A stretch of 7,780 bases of DNA from Wolbachia endosymbiont of Mansonella ozzardi (GCF_020278625.1 NZ_JADAKK010000052.1:1-7780); one strand, 5' to 3'; shown: positions 1 through 7,269, numbered from the stretch's first letter. A program made the numbers and translations. Notes: generated from the letters alone by a model not told the origin.

Positions 1-827
1 GCCTCTTCTATCTTTCCTTGTCTATAATGGATTATAGCATTTACATACTCAGAATTACCTTCATATTTATTGGATAACACATGAATGGGAGAAAATAAGG
101 AGTCTAGCTTTACAACCATACGCTTAAACCTTAGTAACTTATCTGCAAGAATTGGTTTCACATTGTTTTTAACCTTATAATTTTGCACGGCAAATATGCG
201 CTTATCATTAAGTGGATGAGTGCGGAAATACTTTTCAGTATTTTTATGTTCAATACTTTTAAAGTAGTTAAAAATCTCTTTCATACCTGAGTTATCATAG
301 CCAGATTCATCAAGGTACCTTAAAGCATAACTATCTGCTACACTTTCTTGCTCTTGAGAATAGTTAAAAAACAGTCTTGAGCTAAATGCTATGCCGCTTA
401 GCAAGATTGCACTAGCAACCTGGGGATTAATAATAATAGTAGAAACCAATCCTACCACATAACTGATCATTGCTATCGATTGAAAATAGCCCACAGCACC
501 ACTCATCTGCAATACATGACCAGCAGATATGTGAGCAATCTCATGTGCTAATATGCCAAGCAAAATGTAAGGCTCAGTCGAGTGTTGCAAAAGTCCTAAG
601 TGAATGAAAATGCTATTATTATCAATTACGAAAGCATTAATAGAGTTATCATTAATTATGAAAACTTTTATTCGATCACTATCAATGCCTGCAGCAGAAA
701 ATAATGGTTGTGCTAGTTCTTTTACTACTACCTCCACCTCACTATCTCTAATAACGTTAATAGAGTAAGCGCTACTGCAATATATAAAAAAGAGCAATAA
801 GATAAAAAACTTAGCAATTTTAAACAT
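1..827 (-). CDS. M48-family zinc metalloprotease, exported, C-terminus cut by window edge
   Basis: The reading frame starts at ATG 827-825 and runs open off the left edge, giving 275 residues of an incomplete protein. Residues 1-20 look like a signal peptide (basic start, hydrophobic run, small residues SSA before a likely cleavage site), so the enzyme probably acts in the periplasm or at the membrane. The zinc-protease motif HEIAH is at residues 95-99 and is followed by AGH. A second motif, E-S-V-A-D around residues 161-165, fits the third zinc ligand of M48 peptidases. A THP...R segment near residues 190-200 is also typical. A hydrophobic stretch at about 111-148 separates the two motifs. 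The layout resembles BepA/YfgC-type proteases, which often carry C-terminal TPR repeats; that part lies outside the window. A GGA lies about 7 bases before the ATG. The gene follows ribB by 71 bases on the same strand and may be read with it or from its own promoter. The family call is firm; the exact role is inferred. Confidence 0.9.
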   Translation of the reverse strand, partial: MFKIAKFFILLLFFIYCSSAYSINVIRDSEVEVVVKELAQPLFSAAGIDSDRIKVFIINDNSINAFVIDNNSIFIHLGLLQHSTEPYILLGILAHEIAHISAGHVLQMSGAVGYFQSIAMISYVVGLVSTIIINPQVASAILLSGIAFSSRLFFNYSQEQESVADSYALRYLDESGYDNSGMKEIFNYFKSIEHKNTEKYFRTHPLNDKRIFAVQNYKVKNNVKPILADKLLRFKRMVVKLDSLFSPIHVLSNKYEGNSEYVNAIIHYRQGKIEE

Positions 828-898
828 GAAAATTCCGTATTTGTATAATCTTTAGGAACTTTACATTTTAACACTTAAGTTATACAAATTTATAAACA

Positions 899-1552
899 CT
901 AGCTTAACTTTTTAATGTAGTTAACAAGTTTATCGATGGTAGTTAACTTAATCTTATGTTGTTCAGCAAATCTAAGTAACTGAGGTAAGCGCATCATAGA
1001 GCCATCATCGTTCACTAATTCACACCCTACAGCTGCGTGATTAAGGCCAACTAACTTTGCTATTTCAACACTTGCTTCAGTATGACCGTTGCGTACCAAG
1101 ACCCCACCATCGTTTGCAATAATAGGAAAAACATGACCGGGAGTAATAATATCGTCTTTAGTGCTCTTTTCATCAATAGCGGTAAGTATTGTGTGTGTTC
1201 TATCATGAGCAGAAACGCCTGTTGTAATACCATAACGTGCATCAATTGATGTAGTAAATGCAGTGTGGGGAATAAGCTTTCCATCTACATTGCTTTTCCT
1301 CATAAACTCAAGGCCTAGCCTACTCATATGAGGCCTTGCCATAGCTAAAAATACAATGCCAGTACCATACCTAACCATAAAAGCTACATGTTTTGGCTCT
1401 AGTTTTTCAGCTAAGACAATTAGATCACCTTCATCTTCTCTATCCTCATCATCAACTAAAATAAATAACTTACCAGAACGGGCATCCTCTAGCACATCTT
1501 CCACAGGAGAAATGCTAGATAGACTCATTGATGCATAAGTGGTCTGTACCAT
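899..1552 (-). CDS. ribB: 3,4-dihydroxy-2-butanone 4-phosphate synthase
   Basis: This enzyme converts ribulose 5-phosphate to 3,4-dihydroxy-2-butanone 4-phosphate and formate, one of the two precursors for riboflavin (FMN/FAD) synthesis. The 217-residue protein shows the family hallmarks in order: the acidic metal-binding loop DDEDREDEGDL (34-44), TGVSAHDRTHTI (111-122), RNGHTEA (154-160) containing the catalytic histidine, and CELVNDDGSM (177-186) with its metal-binding glutamate. The length matches stand-alone RibB; there is no fused GTP cyclohydrolase II (RibA) domain. The ATG at 1552-1550 is only 2 bases after the greA stop. No clear Shine-Dalgarno is visible, so translation is probably coupled to greA. 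A second Met at residue 9 is a possible alternative start. Riboflavin synthesis is a known trait of Wolbachia and can matter nutritionally to some hosts; that relevance is inferred here. Confidence 0.96.
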   Translation of the reverse strand: MVQTTYASMSLSSISPVEDVLEDARSGKLFILVDDEDREDEGDLIVLAEKLEPKHVAFMVRYGTGIVFLAMARPHMSRLGLEFMRKSNVDGKLIPHTAFTTSIDARYGITTGVSAHDRTHTILTAIDEKSTKDDIITPGHVFPIIANDGGVLVRNGHTEASVEIAKLVGLNHAAVGCELVNDDGSMMRLPQLLRFAEQHKIKLTTIDKLVNYIKKLS

Positions 1553-1554
1553 AT

Positions 1555-2049
1555 TTATTTAAATTCAATCTTAACTACTTTGTACAACTTCTCTCCACTT
1601 GGCACTACCACTTCCACATATTCGCCAACTTTTTTACCAATTAAAGCACTACCTAAAGGTGAACTAGTAGATATCAACTGTTTTGAAACATCAGCTTCAT
1701 ACTCACCTACAATTTTATAAATATATTCTGCTTCACTACCATCATTGCTAAGCATGCTTAATGTTACGGTTGTGCCGAACATTACTGAATCGCCAGACAA
1801 GCTTTTCACTTCTATTACTTCTGCGTGTGAAATCTTGTTTTCTAACTCCATTATACGTCCTTCAATAAAACCTAACCTTTCTCGTGCAGCATGATACTCT
1901 GCATTTTCAGATAAATCACCTTGATCACGTGCATCAGAAATAGCTTGTATAATGGAAGGCTTTTCTTCCCTTAATTTCTCAAGCTCGGCTTGCATATGTT
2001 CAAAACCTTCCCTTGTCATAGGAAACTTATTAACAATTGATGAAGCCAT
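1555..2049 (-). CDS. greA: Transcription elongation factor GreA
   Basis: GreA enters the secondary channel of backtracked RNA polymerase and stimulates cleavage of the extruded RNA 3' end. The protein is 164 residues, close to the usual 158 or so. The N-terminal coiled-coil hairpin (about residues 10-80) carries the signature QGDLSENAEYHAARERLGF; D45 and E48 at its tip correspond to the acidic residues that hold the catalytic metal in E. coli GreA (D41, E44). The C-terminal FKBP-like domain shows ISTSSPLGSALIGKKVGE (127-144) and ends in VVKIEF. The frame is open three codons further to a GTG at 2058, but the ATG at 2049-2047 is preferred. It has AGGTGG five bases upstream, and its sequence then lines up with other GreA proteins (MT after a short extension). 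It lies between atpA (9-base gap) and ribB (2-base gap) in an apparent operon. Confidence 0.96.
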   Translation of the reverse strand: MASSIVNKFPMTREGFEHMQAELEKLREEKPSIIQAISDARDQGDLSENAEYHAARERLGFIEGRIMELENKISHAEVIEVKSLSGDSVMFGTTVTLSMLSNDGSEAEYIYKIVGEYEADVSKQLISTSSPLGSALIGKKVGEYVEVVVPSGEKLYKVVKIEFK

Positions 2050-2054
2050 AACTA

Positions 2055-2060
2055 CCACCT
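2055..2060 (-). promoter_or_regulatory. greA Shine-Dalgarno overlapping the atpA stop codon
   Basis: AGGTGG on the minus strand lies five bases before the greA ATG (2049). Its first two bases are the last two of the atpA TAG stop. This decides the greA start in favour of the ATG over the in-frame GTG at 2058, and suggests that ribosomes finishing atpA feed greA. Confidence 0.7.
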
Positions 2061-3600
2061 AAACGTAATTAAATTGAGTAACAAAATTACTCACAATATT
2101 GAAAATATCGTCTTTTATATCATCATTCATGTTGCTTGACAACTTTTTTAAAACTCCAGGGTGCACAGCATGAAAATAATTGATAAGATCATATTCAAAC
2201 TTATTGACATCGCTTATTTGTACCTTGCTTAACTGATCATATAGATTAGAAAAGACATACATCAGCATCACTTGCTCTTCTATTGGCATAGGTGAATGCT
2301 GTCTTTGCTTTAATAACTCAACAAGATATTTACCCTTGTTTAAGGATAGTTGAACACTAGCATCGAGATCAGAACCAAATTTTGCGAAATCTTCTAACTC
2401 TCTATATTGAGCCAAACTTAGCTTTATAGAACCAGCAACTTTTTTCACAGGTTTCAATTGTGCAGCAGAACCAACCCGTGAAACTGATAAACCTATATTT
2501 ACCGCAGGGCGAAATCCTTTATGAAATAATTCGGACTCTAGGAAGATTTGTCCATCGGTGATCGAAATTACGTTAGTTGGAACATATGCAGATACATCAC
2601 CAGCTTGAGTTTCGATAATTGGCAAAGCAGTTAGAGACCCCTGCCCTTTTTCATCAGACATTTTGGCAGCTCTTTCAAGCAAACGGGAATGTACATAGAA
2701 TATATCTCCAGGATAAGCTTCACGGCCAGGAGGACGCCTCAATAATAAAGACATCTGCCTATATGCCACAGCGTGCTTAGATAAATCATCGTACACCACC
2801 AAGCAATGCATTCCATTATCACGGAAAAACTCTCCTATGGTGCAACCGGCATAAGGTGCTAAAAATTGCATAGGTGCACAGTCAGATGCACTAGCCACAA
2901 CTACAGTTGTATATTCCAGTGCCCCACTTTCTTTCAGCTTATTTACCACTTTTGCTACTGTTGAAATCTTTTGCCCAATAGCAACATAAACACAGTAAAC
3001 TTTTTGGTTTTCGTCCACTTCATCATTAATTTTCTTCTGATTAATGATGGTATCAAGCACAATAGTAGTTTTCCCGATTTGTCTATTGCCAATAATCAAT
3101 TCGCGCTGTCCTCTACCTATTGGAATTAGTAAGTCTATAATCTTAATTCCGGTCTGCAGAGGTTCATGCACAGATTTACGATCAATAATTCCTGGTGCCT
3201 TAGACTCCATGTCCATTTTGCTTTTGGCTCTAATCTCCCCGCCATTGTCTATAGGATAACCTAATGCATTTACGACTCTTCCCAATAATTCATGCCCTAC
3301 ATGAACCTGCACAACGTTACCACTGCATTTTACAATATCTCCCTCTTTGACATCACGATCATTACCAAGCACCACTATTCCAGCTATATCGTGATCTAAA
3401 TCAAAAATTATTCCTTCTATACCATTTGCAAAGAATACCTTTTCACCAAATTTTGCTTTTTCAAGTCCGTAAACCAATGCAATACCATCAGTTACTGAAA
3501 TCACTTCACCTATATTTTCTCGCTTTACAGGATTATCAAACGCCTCGACTTTTTCTTTTATTATGTTTACTATCTCAGAAGCATTTATACCGTTTTTCAT
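2059..3600 (-). CDS. atpA: F1Fo ATP synthase subunit alpha
   Basis: The alpha subunit forms the alpha3-beta3 F1 head with the beta subunit. It binds nucleotide non-catalytically and supplies the arginine finger to the catalytic beta site on the cytoplasmic face of the inner membrane. The protein is 513 residues, the normal length. Visible landmarks are the N-terminal beta-barrel (about 25-95), a Walker A loop GNRQIGKT (171-178), Walker B-like LVVYDD (267-272) running into the conserved [21 protein letters not shown] region, and VSRVGSAAQ (373-381) containing the arginine finger R375. The Walker A loop has Ile where E. coli has Thr, but Gly-Lys-Thr is kept. The frame extends two codons to a TTG (3606), but ATG 3600-3598 is chosen because AAGGA lies 7 bases before it, whereas the TTG would sit on top of that site. 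The ATG overlaps the atpH stop by 4 bases. The following gene is greA, not atpG. Confidence 0.98.
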   Translation of the reverse strand: MKNGINASEIVNIIKEKVEAFDNPVKRENIGEVISVTDGIALVYGLEKAKFGEKVFFANGIEGIIFDLDHDIAGIVVLGNDRDVKEGDIVKCSGNVVQVHVGHELLGRVVNALGYPIDNGGEIRAKSKMDMESKAPGIIDRKSVHEPLQTGIKIIDLLIPIGRGQRELIIGNRQIGKTTIVLDTIINQKKINDEVDENQKVYCVYVAIGQKISTVAKVVNKLKESGALEYTTVVVASASDCAPMQFLAPYAGCTIGEFFRDNGMHCLVVYDDLSKHAVAYRQMSLLLRRPPGREAYPGDIFYVHSRLLERAAKMSDEKGQGSLTALPIIETQAGDVSAYVPTNVISITDGQIFLESELFHKGFRPAVNIGLSVSRVGSAAQLKPVKKVAGSIKLSLAQYRELEDFAKFGSDLDASVQLSLNKGKYLVELLKQRQHSPMPIEEQVMLMYVFSNLYDQLSKVQISDVNKFEYDLINYFHAVHPGVLKKLSSNMNDDIKDDIFNIVSNFVTQFNYV

Positions 3601-4157
3601 ACACAATTCCTTATTTTCAATATTTCCGTTTTACTCAAATCAACCAATCTATCTAAGTAACTTTTCAGCGAAGCATCAACCAAATTAAAACCATACTTCA
3701 CCACAAAACCACCGAGTATAGAAGCGTCAACCACGTTACTTACCTTTGTTATTTTACCAAGGAAGCTTAGAGATTCAGCAATTATTTTTATATCTGGTTC
3801 TTTCAAAGCCTCTGCTGACTTTATAATAACTTCCAATTCATTTTCATTTTCTCTCACAAGACTTAAGAATTTTTCTAATATCAGGATTAATAAATCAGAG
3901 CGCCTGTTCGCAGATATAACCATAATAAATTTTACTAAGTTCTCAGTTAAGTTTTCATTTATAGAGAGTATCGCTTCTTTTTTTCGTGCAAGAGAAATCA
4001 TAGGATGAGATAGGTATATAAAAATATCGCGTTGATTTTTGAAAGAAGTCAACAAAAATTCTACTTCTTTTCTTGTAGTACCTAGTTTATCTTCTGAGAT
4101 ATAAAACAGCGCTCTAGCATAAGATGAGACTAAGTTATTGTATTGGGTCCTTTTCAT
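3597..4157 (-). CDS. atpH: F1Fo ATP synthase subunit delta (OSCP-like)
   Basis: The delta subunit sits on top of the F1 head and joins it to the peripheral b stalk. The protein is 186 residues, normal for the family. The N-terminus [19 protein letters not shown] matches the conserved YA-x-AL start of the delta/OSCP helical domain. A central basic helical part contains [19 protein letters not shown], the usual N-x-R segment before the C-terminal domain. The tail has the conserved Gly-Gly segment [25 protein letters not shown]. The TGA stop (3599-3597) overlaps the atpA ATG as ATGA, typical of translational coupling and of the known atpH-atpA order. No strong Shine-Dalgarno is seen before ATG 4157-4155. 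It is the first gene of the apparent atpH-atpA-greA-ribB unit, so the promoter should lie upstream of 4157. Confidence 0.95.
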   Translation of the reverse strand: MKRTQYNNLVSSYARALFYISEDKLGTTRKEVEFLLTSFKNQRDIFIYLSHPMISLARKKEAILSINENLTENLVKFIMVISANRRSDLLILILEKFLSLVRENENELEVIIKSAEALKEPDIKIIAESLSFLGKITKVSNVVDASILGGFVVKYGFNLVDASLKSYLDRLVDLSKTEILKIRNCV

Positions 4158-4447
4158 ATCAAATTACTTATATATACTTAACCATAAAATCCAGCCTAAA
4201 AATTTAATTCCAGCAGACTTTGCTGCGTAACAACCAAAAAAATTACTGACAAATTCACCATAAAATAGCTATCAAGGGAAAATACTCTAGAAACAATGAA
4301 AACCAGTAATTAAATTAAACATAACAGATTTCTCAGAGAAAGGGAAGTATTTTTTTATTATTAATGAAGCAATTTGATATCAGAAGTGCGAAGCAACAAC
4401 TATCAGTTGTAATGTGTACAATGGAAGCAATTTGTTAGAAAAAGAAT
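4158..4447. other. Non-coding spacer between atpH and the virB2 pseudogene
   Basis: I find no credible gene in these 290 bases on either strand. The spacer should contain the promoter of the atpH operon, but I could not pick a convincing -35/-10 pair. A TATATA lies about 15 bases before the atpH start, with no good -35 partner. Two small inverted repeats are visible: CAGCA/TGCTG around 4212-4226, and ACAACT/AGTTGT at 4396-4410 with a 3-base loop. Neither is followed by a convincing T-run. Confidence 0.5.
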
Positions 4448-4796
4448 TTATTTCTTTTCTTCCGCTCCACATTTATCCATGATGGAAGCACTTCCAGTAC
4501 CACCTACACCACCGATTACTTTTGTCGCAATAGCTTTTGCACCAAAAAACACAGCGCAAAATATACCGAGTGCAAAAAGAGCAGACCATGACATTCTACC
4601 GAATATCGCAAGCAAAGCCACACCTATTATTAACTATAGTCATAAAAGGTCCACCTATTCTCCAAACGTATTTAATGGCATTGCATATTACTTTGGTGGT
4701 TGCATCAACACTATCAGCAGCACTGCTCATATGAGAAAAGGAAATAAATAATATTATAAGGAAAACACTAAAAACTTTCCTAACTTTAGAATTTAT
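4448..4796 (-). pseudogene. virB2-like type IV secretion pilin, frameshifted remnant
   Basis: Read on the minus strand, this stretch encodes a VirB2-like pilin closely related to the intact copy at 7270. It has a hydrophobic leader (KVRKVFSVFLIILFISFSH), then KVICNAIKY with a conserved Cys, a Gly-Gly-Pro turn, and two membrane segments (TIV-IIGVALLAIFGRMSW and ALFALGIFCAVFFGAKAI). It ends in a Gly-rich tail with a second Cys (IMDKCGAEEKK) before TAA at 4450-4448. Two lesions are visible. There is one extra T at about 4632-4633: GTTAATAATAGG where the family needs GTAATAATAGG. There is also no start codon before the leader; ATA at 4796-4794 occupies the expected position. Apart from these the codons are intact, so the decay is recent, or the frameshift is a sequencing error. 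It is downstream of dnaJ on the same strand. Plus-strand frames across this stretch are antisense shadows. Confidence 0.82.
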
Positions 4797-4838
4797 CCCT
4801 ATACCTTAAATTTAGACATTGTAATTATATTTAAAATA

Positions 4839-4855
4839 CTTTACTTTTAGTAAAG
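4839..4855 (-). terminator. Small hairpin downstream of dnaJ, possible weak terminator
   Basis: CTTTACT and AGTAAAG form a 7-bp stem with a 3-base loop. On the minus strand the stem is followed by TATTTTAAAT, a broken T-run. It lies about 95 bases past the dnaJ stop and 43 bases before the virB2 remnant, so it could end the dnaJ transcript. The low GC of the stem makes this tentative. Confidence 0.25.
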
Positions 4856-4948
4856 CTAGAATAAAGGTTGAGAAGGTGTCAAGCATCAAGAGATAGTGGG
4901 TGGAACTAGAAAATAATTAACTACCTTTGATATTATTGAGCAAACTTC

Positions 4949-6064
4949 CTATTTTTTTTTTACCTTACTAAAGAGCCCTTCAGATTGCCGTTGCATGTTT
5001 GCATTTTCTTCTTCAAGCGCTTTCAACAGCTCAATTTGTTTTTCAGTTAAGTTCTTTGGATTTAAAGTCTCAACTATTACCTGCACGTACAAATCACCAC
5101 GTACATTTGAGTTCATATATGGCATACCCTTTTCTCTACAGCGTAGTTTAGTACCGGTTTGGATGCCTTCAGGAACCTTTACTTTTATTTTAGCCCCATC
5201 GATTGACTGGACATCGATTTCACCACCAAGCACTGCTAACGTCATTCTTATAGGCATTTTACAATGTAAATCTGCTTTATCTCGAGTAAAAATCTTGTGT
5301 GGAGCGATTTTAACATATACATACAAATCTCCGCTTTTTCCACCTCTTACTCCAGCTTCTCCTTTACCACTTAGCCTTACCTTAGCGCCTTTCTCTATGC
5401 CTTTTGGAATTGAAACTAATATATTTACTTCATCTCTTCTGCGTCCATTTCCACCACATTTTTTGCATTTATTCTGTATTATTTCCCCTTCTCCACAACA
5501 TGTGGTACATGTTCTCTCGATTGTAAAAAAGCCCTGTTGGGTCCTGATCCTACCGCTTCCTTGACACATGTGACACTGAATTGGTTTGATCGTTCCTTCG
5601 CTACCTGTACCTTGACACGTGTCACATTTTACATTTGTAGCGTAATGTATAGGCACTCGTATTCCTTTAAATGCGTCTTCTAGGGTAATTTCAAGATCAT
5701 AACGCAAGTCCGACCCAGGCACTCCTACTGTGCTTCTCTTTGCTTTTGATCTACTTGATCCTCCAAATCCTCCGCCAAAAAAGTCGTTGAATATGTCACT
5801 AAAGTCTCCTGTAGCTTGGCTAAAATCAAATCCGCCAAAATTACCATCTTCATGTCTGTAACGATCATAACTTGCCTTTTTCTCAGGGTCAGACAGAACT
5901 TCATACGCAGCCGTTATTTCTTTAAATTTTTCCTCTGCTTTTTTATTACCAGGATTTCTATCTGGATGATACTTTAACGCTAATTTCTTATATGCTTTTT
6001 TTATCTCATCAACACTAGCATTTCTGCCTACTTCCAGCAGTTCATAGTAGTCTTTTGCGCTCAT
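4949..6064 (-). CDS. dnaJ: Chaperone DnaJ (Hsp40, type I)
   Basis: DnaJ stimulates the ATPase of DnaK and delivers unfolded clients to it in the cytoplasm. The 371-residue protein has full type I architecture. The J domain spans about 1-70, with HPD at 33-35. A Gly/Phe-rich linker (about 74-103) contains [21 protein letters not shown] and a GGGFGG run. Four zinc-binding CxxCxGxG motifs follow at 147-154, 164-171, 186-193 and 200-207, and then the C-terminal substrate-binding domains. The frame is open to a TTG at 6070, but ATG 6064-6062 gives the standard [10 protein letters not shown] start. No Shine-Dalgarno is evident next to it. The 3' end reads AAG GTA AAA AAA AAA TAG, a run of ten A on the coding strand. 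dnaK and grpE are not in this window. A heat-shock-like promoter lies just upstream at 6093-6121. Confidence 0.97.
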   Translation of the reverse strand: MSAKDYYELLEVGRNASVDEIKKAYKKLALKYHPDRNPGNKKAEEKFKEITAAYEVLSDPEKKASYDRYRHEDGNFGGFDFSQATGDFSDIFNDFFGGGFGGSSRSKAKRSTVGVPGSDLRYDLEITLEDAFKGIRVPIHYATNVKCDTCQGTGSEGTIKPIQCHMCQGSGRIRTQQGFFTIERTCTTCCGEGEIIQNKCKKCGGNGRRRDEVNILVSIPKGIEKGAKVRLSGKGEAGVRGGKSGDLYVYVKIAPHKIFTRDKADLHCKMPIRMTLAVLGGEIDVQSIDGAKIKVKVPEGIQTGTKLRCREKGMPYMNSNVRGDLYVQVIVETLNPKNLTEKQIELLKALEEENANMQRQSEGLFSKVKKK

Positions 6065-6092
6065 ATACAATAGTTCAGTATTTAACCTTTAA

Positions 6093-6121
6093 AGATAGGT
6101 ACTTCGTGTATCGATTTCAAG
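6093..6121 (-). promoter_or_regulatory. Heat-shock (sigma-32-like) promoter candidate of dnaJ
   Basis: On the minus strand CTTGAAA (6121-6115) is followed, after 15 bases, by CCTATCT (6099-6093). The -35 is a full match to the sigma-32 consensus CTTGAAA, and the -10 resembles CCCATNT with one mismatch. The same bases can be read as a sigma-70 promoter, TTGAAA-17-TATCTT. Transcription would begin near 6086, giving a short dnaJ leader of about 20 bases. Confidence 0.5.
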
Positions 6122-6157
6122 TGTGACCTCTGTTTTCCTCATAGACTAAAAACATTG

Positions 6158-6232
6158 TGCACCCTGAGCGATTTGAACGCCCGACCTTTTGATCCGTAGT
6201 CAAATGCTCTAGTCCAACTGAGCTAAGGGTGC
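6158..6232 (-). tRNA. tRNA-Arg (anticodon ACG)
   Basis: The minus strand folds into a complete 75-base cloverleaf. The acceptor stem is GCACCCT/AGGGTGC with A as discriminator. The D stem is GCTC/GAGC with AGTTGGACTA in the loop, and the anticodon stem is TTTGA/TCAAA around loop CTACGGA. The variable loop is AGGTC, and the T arm is GGGCG/CGCTC with loop TTCAAAT (one G-U pair). The anticodon ACG (plus strand 6195-6197) reads CGU, and after A-to-I editing CGC and CGA too, as in other bacteria. The CCA end is not encoded. It lies 93 bases upstream of dnaJ on the same strand. Confidence 0.95.
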
Positions 6233-6246
6233 CTTTGGTAAAATCA

Positions 6247-6275
6247 ACTTTAACAGATTTTACAGCTTGACTCAA
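6247..6275 (-). promoter_or_regulatory. Putative sigma-70 promoter of tRNA-Arg
   Basis: TTGAGT (6275-6270) and TAAAGT (6252-6247) are separated by 17 bases and end about 15 bases before the tRNA 5' end. Each box matches the consensus at four of six positions. Position and spacing are good, but in AT-rich DNA such matches arise by chance. Confidence 0.35.
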
Positions 6276-6297
6276 TTGATTTGGCTAAAAATAAAAT
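6267..6297 (+). promoter_or_regulatory. Putative promoter of the virB2 array
   Basis: TTGACT (6267-6272) and TAAAAT (6292-6297) form a plus-strand pair with a 19-base spacer, slightly long. It would drive rightward transcription into the virB2-like array about 100 bases downstream. Its -35 overlaps the -35 proposed for the divergent tRNA. Confidence 0.25.
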
Positions 6298-6398
6298 AGT
6301 ACCGAAGTTAGATTGATAGTGTGATAAATTTACTAACACCCTTAACTTAAATTTAATAAACACAAGGGAAAATCTAGCATAAGGTTATTGGAGACATA

Positions 6399-6704
6399 AT
6401 GAAAAAATTTCTTCTATTTATAGCTTTAATCCTCTCTTTTGTGCTTGATGCAAACGCTCCTAAAGCAGAGTAAAACTTGAGGTGATGAAACATAAGAAGT
6501 GATATGCAGCATAGTAAAATATACCCAAAGCATAGGTGGACTGATAATCACAGTAGTAATAATGGGTGCAGCTTTGCTTGCAATATTTGGTAGAATGCCC
6601 TAGCCTGCTCTTTTCGCATTCGGAGCATTTACTGCTGTGTTTTTGGTGCACCAAAGATTGTAACAGCAATAGCACCAGGTACAGCACAGGCATGCACCCC
6701 GTAG
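6399..6704 (+). pseudogene. virB2-like pilin, unit 1, multiply disrupted
   Basis: This copy keeps a good GGAG site (6390-6393), an ATG and a signal peptide (MKKFLLFIALILSFVLDANA), but stops at TAA 6471-6473 after 24 codons. The region after the signal peptide carries extra bases and a frame change. In the restored frame there is another TAA (where the intact copy reads TCA). The core then continues as VICSIVKYTQSIGG, IITVVIMGAALLAIFGRMP and PALFAFGAFTAVF, interrupted by TAG at 6601-6603 where the intact gene has TGG (Trp). One T is missing from the TTTTTT run that precedes GGTGCACC, shifting the frame again. The end reads AIAPGTAQACTP and a stop. At least five lesions mean no full pilin can be made. 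The 24-residue leader peptide could still be translated, but nothing suggests a function. Confidence 0.9.
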
Positions 6705-6837
6705 AAAAACGCTAATCTTCTGGCAAAGCTGATTAACTAAAAAGCCTCAAGTTTTAGGTGAGTAATACTTCTAGCATCATTTATCTAAATTCAATCAAAG
6801 CTGAGTAGCATAAAAAGTAAAAATTTTTGGAGACATA

Positions 6838-7181
6838 ACGGAAAAATTTCTTCTACTTGTAGTTTTTATCCTTTCATTTACATTTGATGCTAGTGCTCTA
6901 GATGTAACATCATCAGTGATATGCAGTATAATAAACTATACTCAAAGCCTGGATGGACCAATGATAAAAATAGTGATAATTAGGTGCAGCACTGCTCGCA
7001 ATATTTAGGAGAATGCCATAGCCAGCGCTCTTTGCACTAGATATTTACCTCTGTGTTCTTCGGTGCTCATGATGTCGTTTCAAAAATAGCGTCAAACACA
7101 GCGACTAAGTGCACAATATGCGATTTCGGGAAAACATTGCAAGAGGATATTCCAGGATCAGGAAAATATGTTTGTAAGTAG
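6838..7181 (+). pseudogene. virB2-like pilin, unit 2, disrupted, with long Cys-rich tail
   Basis: The start codon has become ACG (6838-6840) behind GGAG. From there the frame reads EKFLLLVVFILSFTFDASA, a signal peptide, then SVICSIINYTQSLDGPMIKIVII. An extra A at about 6982 shifts the frame. In the restored frame the core continues GAALLAIFRRMP, then TAG at 7019-7021 replaces the conserved Trp codon. A second indel (about two bases lost near 7040) follows, and then FTSVFFGAHDVVSKIASNTATKC. The C-terminal tail is longer than in the other copies (ICDFGKTLQEDIPGSGKYVCK) and holds two more cysteines, ending at TAG 7179-7181. The original protein would have been about 114 residues. The lesions make it a clear pseudogene, although the tail itself is still open. 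Confidence 0.88.
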
Positions 7182-7188
7182 AAAGGTA

Positions 7189-7221
7189 TTGAGTAAATGA
7201 TGCTAAGCATCATTTACTCAA
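7189..7221. terminator. Perfect 15-bp hairpin between units 2 and 3
   Basis: TTGAGTAAATGATGC (7189-7203) and its exact reverse complement (7207-7221) flank a TAA loop. It lies 8 bases after the unit 2 stop and 48 bases before the intact virB2 ATG. It may stop readthrough from the dead copies or act in the leader of the live gene. There is no following T-run and the stem is AT-rich, so a classic intrinsic terminator is uncertain. A decayed version is visible at the same place in the previous unit (about 6759-6786). Confidence 0.5.
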
Positions 7222-7269
7222 ATTTAATCAAAGCGAAGTAGCATAAAATGTGAAATTATTGGAGGTATA

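Noticed and set aside
4632..4640. Programmed frameshift in the minus-strand virB2 copy
   Set aside because: GTTAATAATAGG is not a usual slippery heptamer, and the missing start codon points to simple decay.
4479..4751. Plus-strand 90-residue frame, proline-rich start
   Set aside because: It is the antisense of the virB2 remnant; its PKNTA...HDILPNIASKA segment equals the antisense of the intact virB2. No ribosome site or homology supports it.
4995..5564. Plus-strand 189-residue frame across dnaJ
   Set aside because: Entirely antisense to dnaJ, whose domains and zinc motifs are unmistakable; the long frame is a composition effect.
6460..6693. Minus-strand 77-residue Cys-rich frame
   Set aside because: Antisense of virB2 unit 1; the cysteines come from reading the reverse of a decayed gene.
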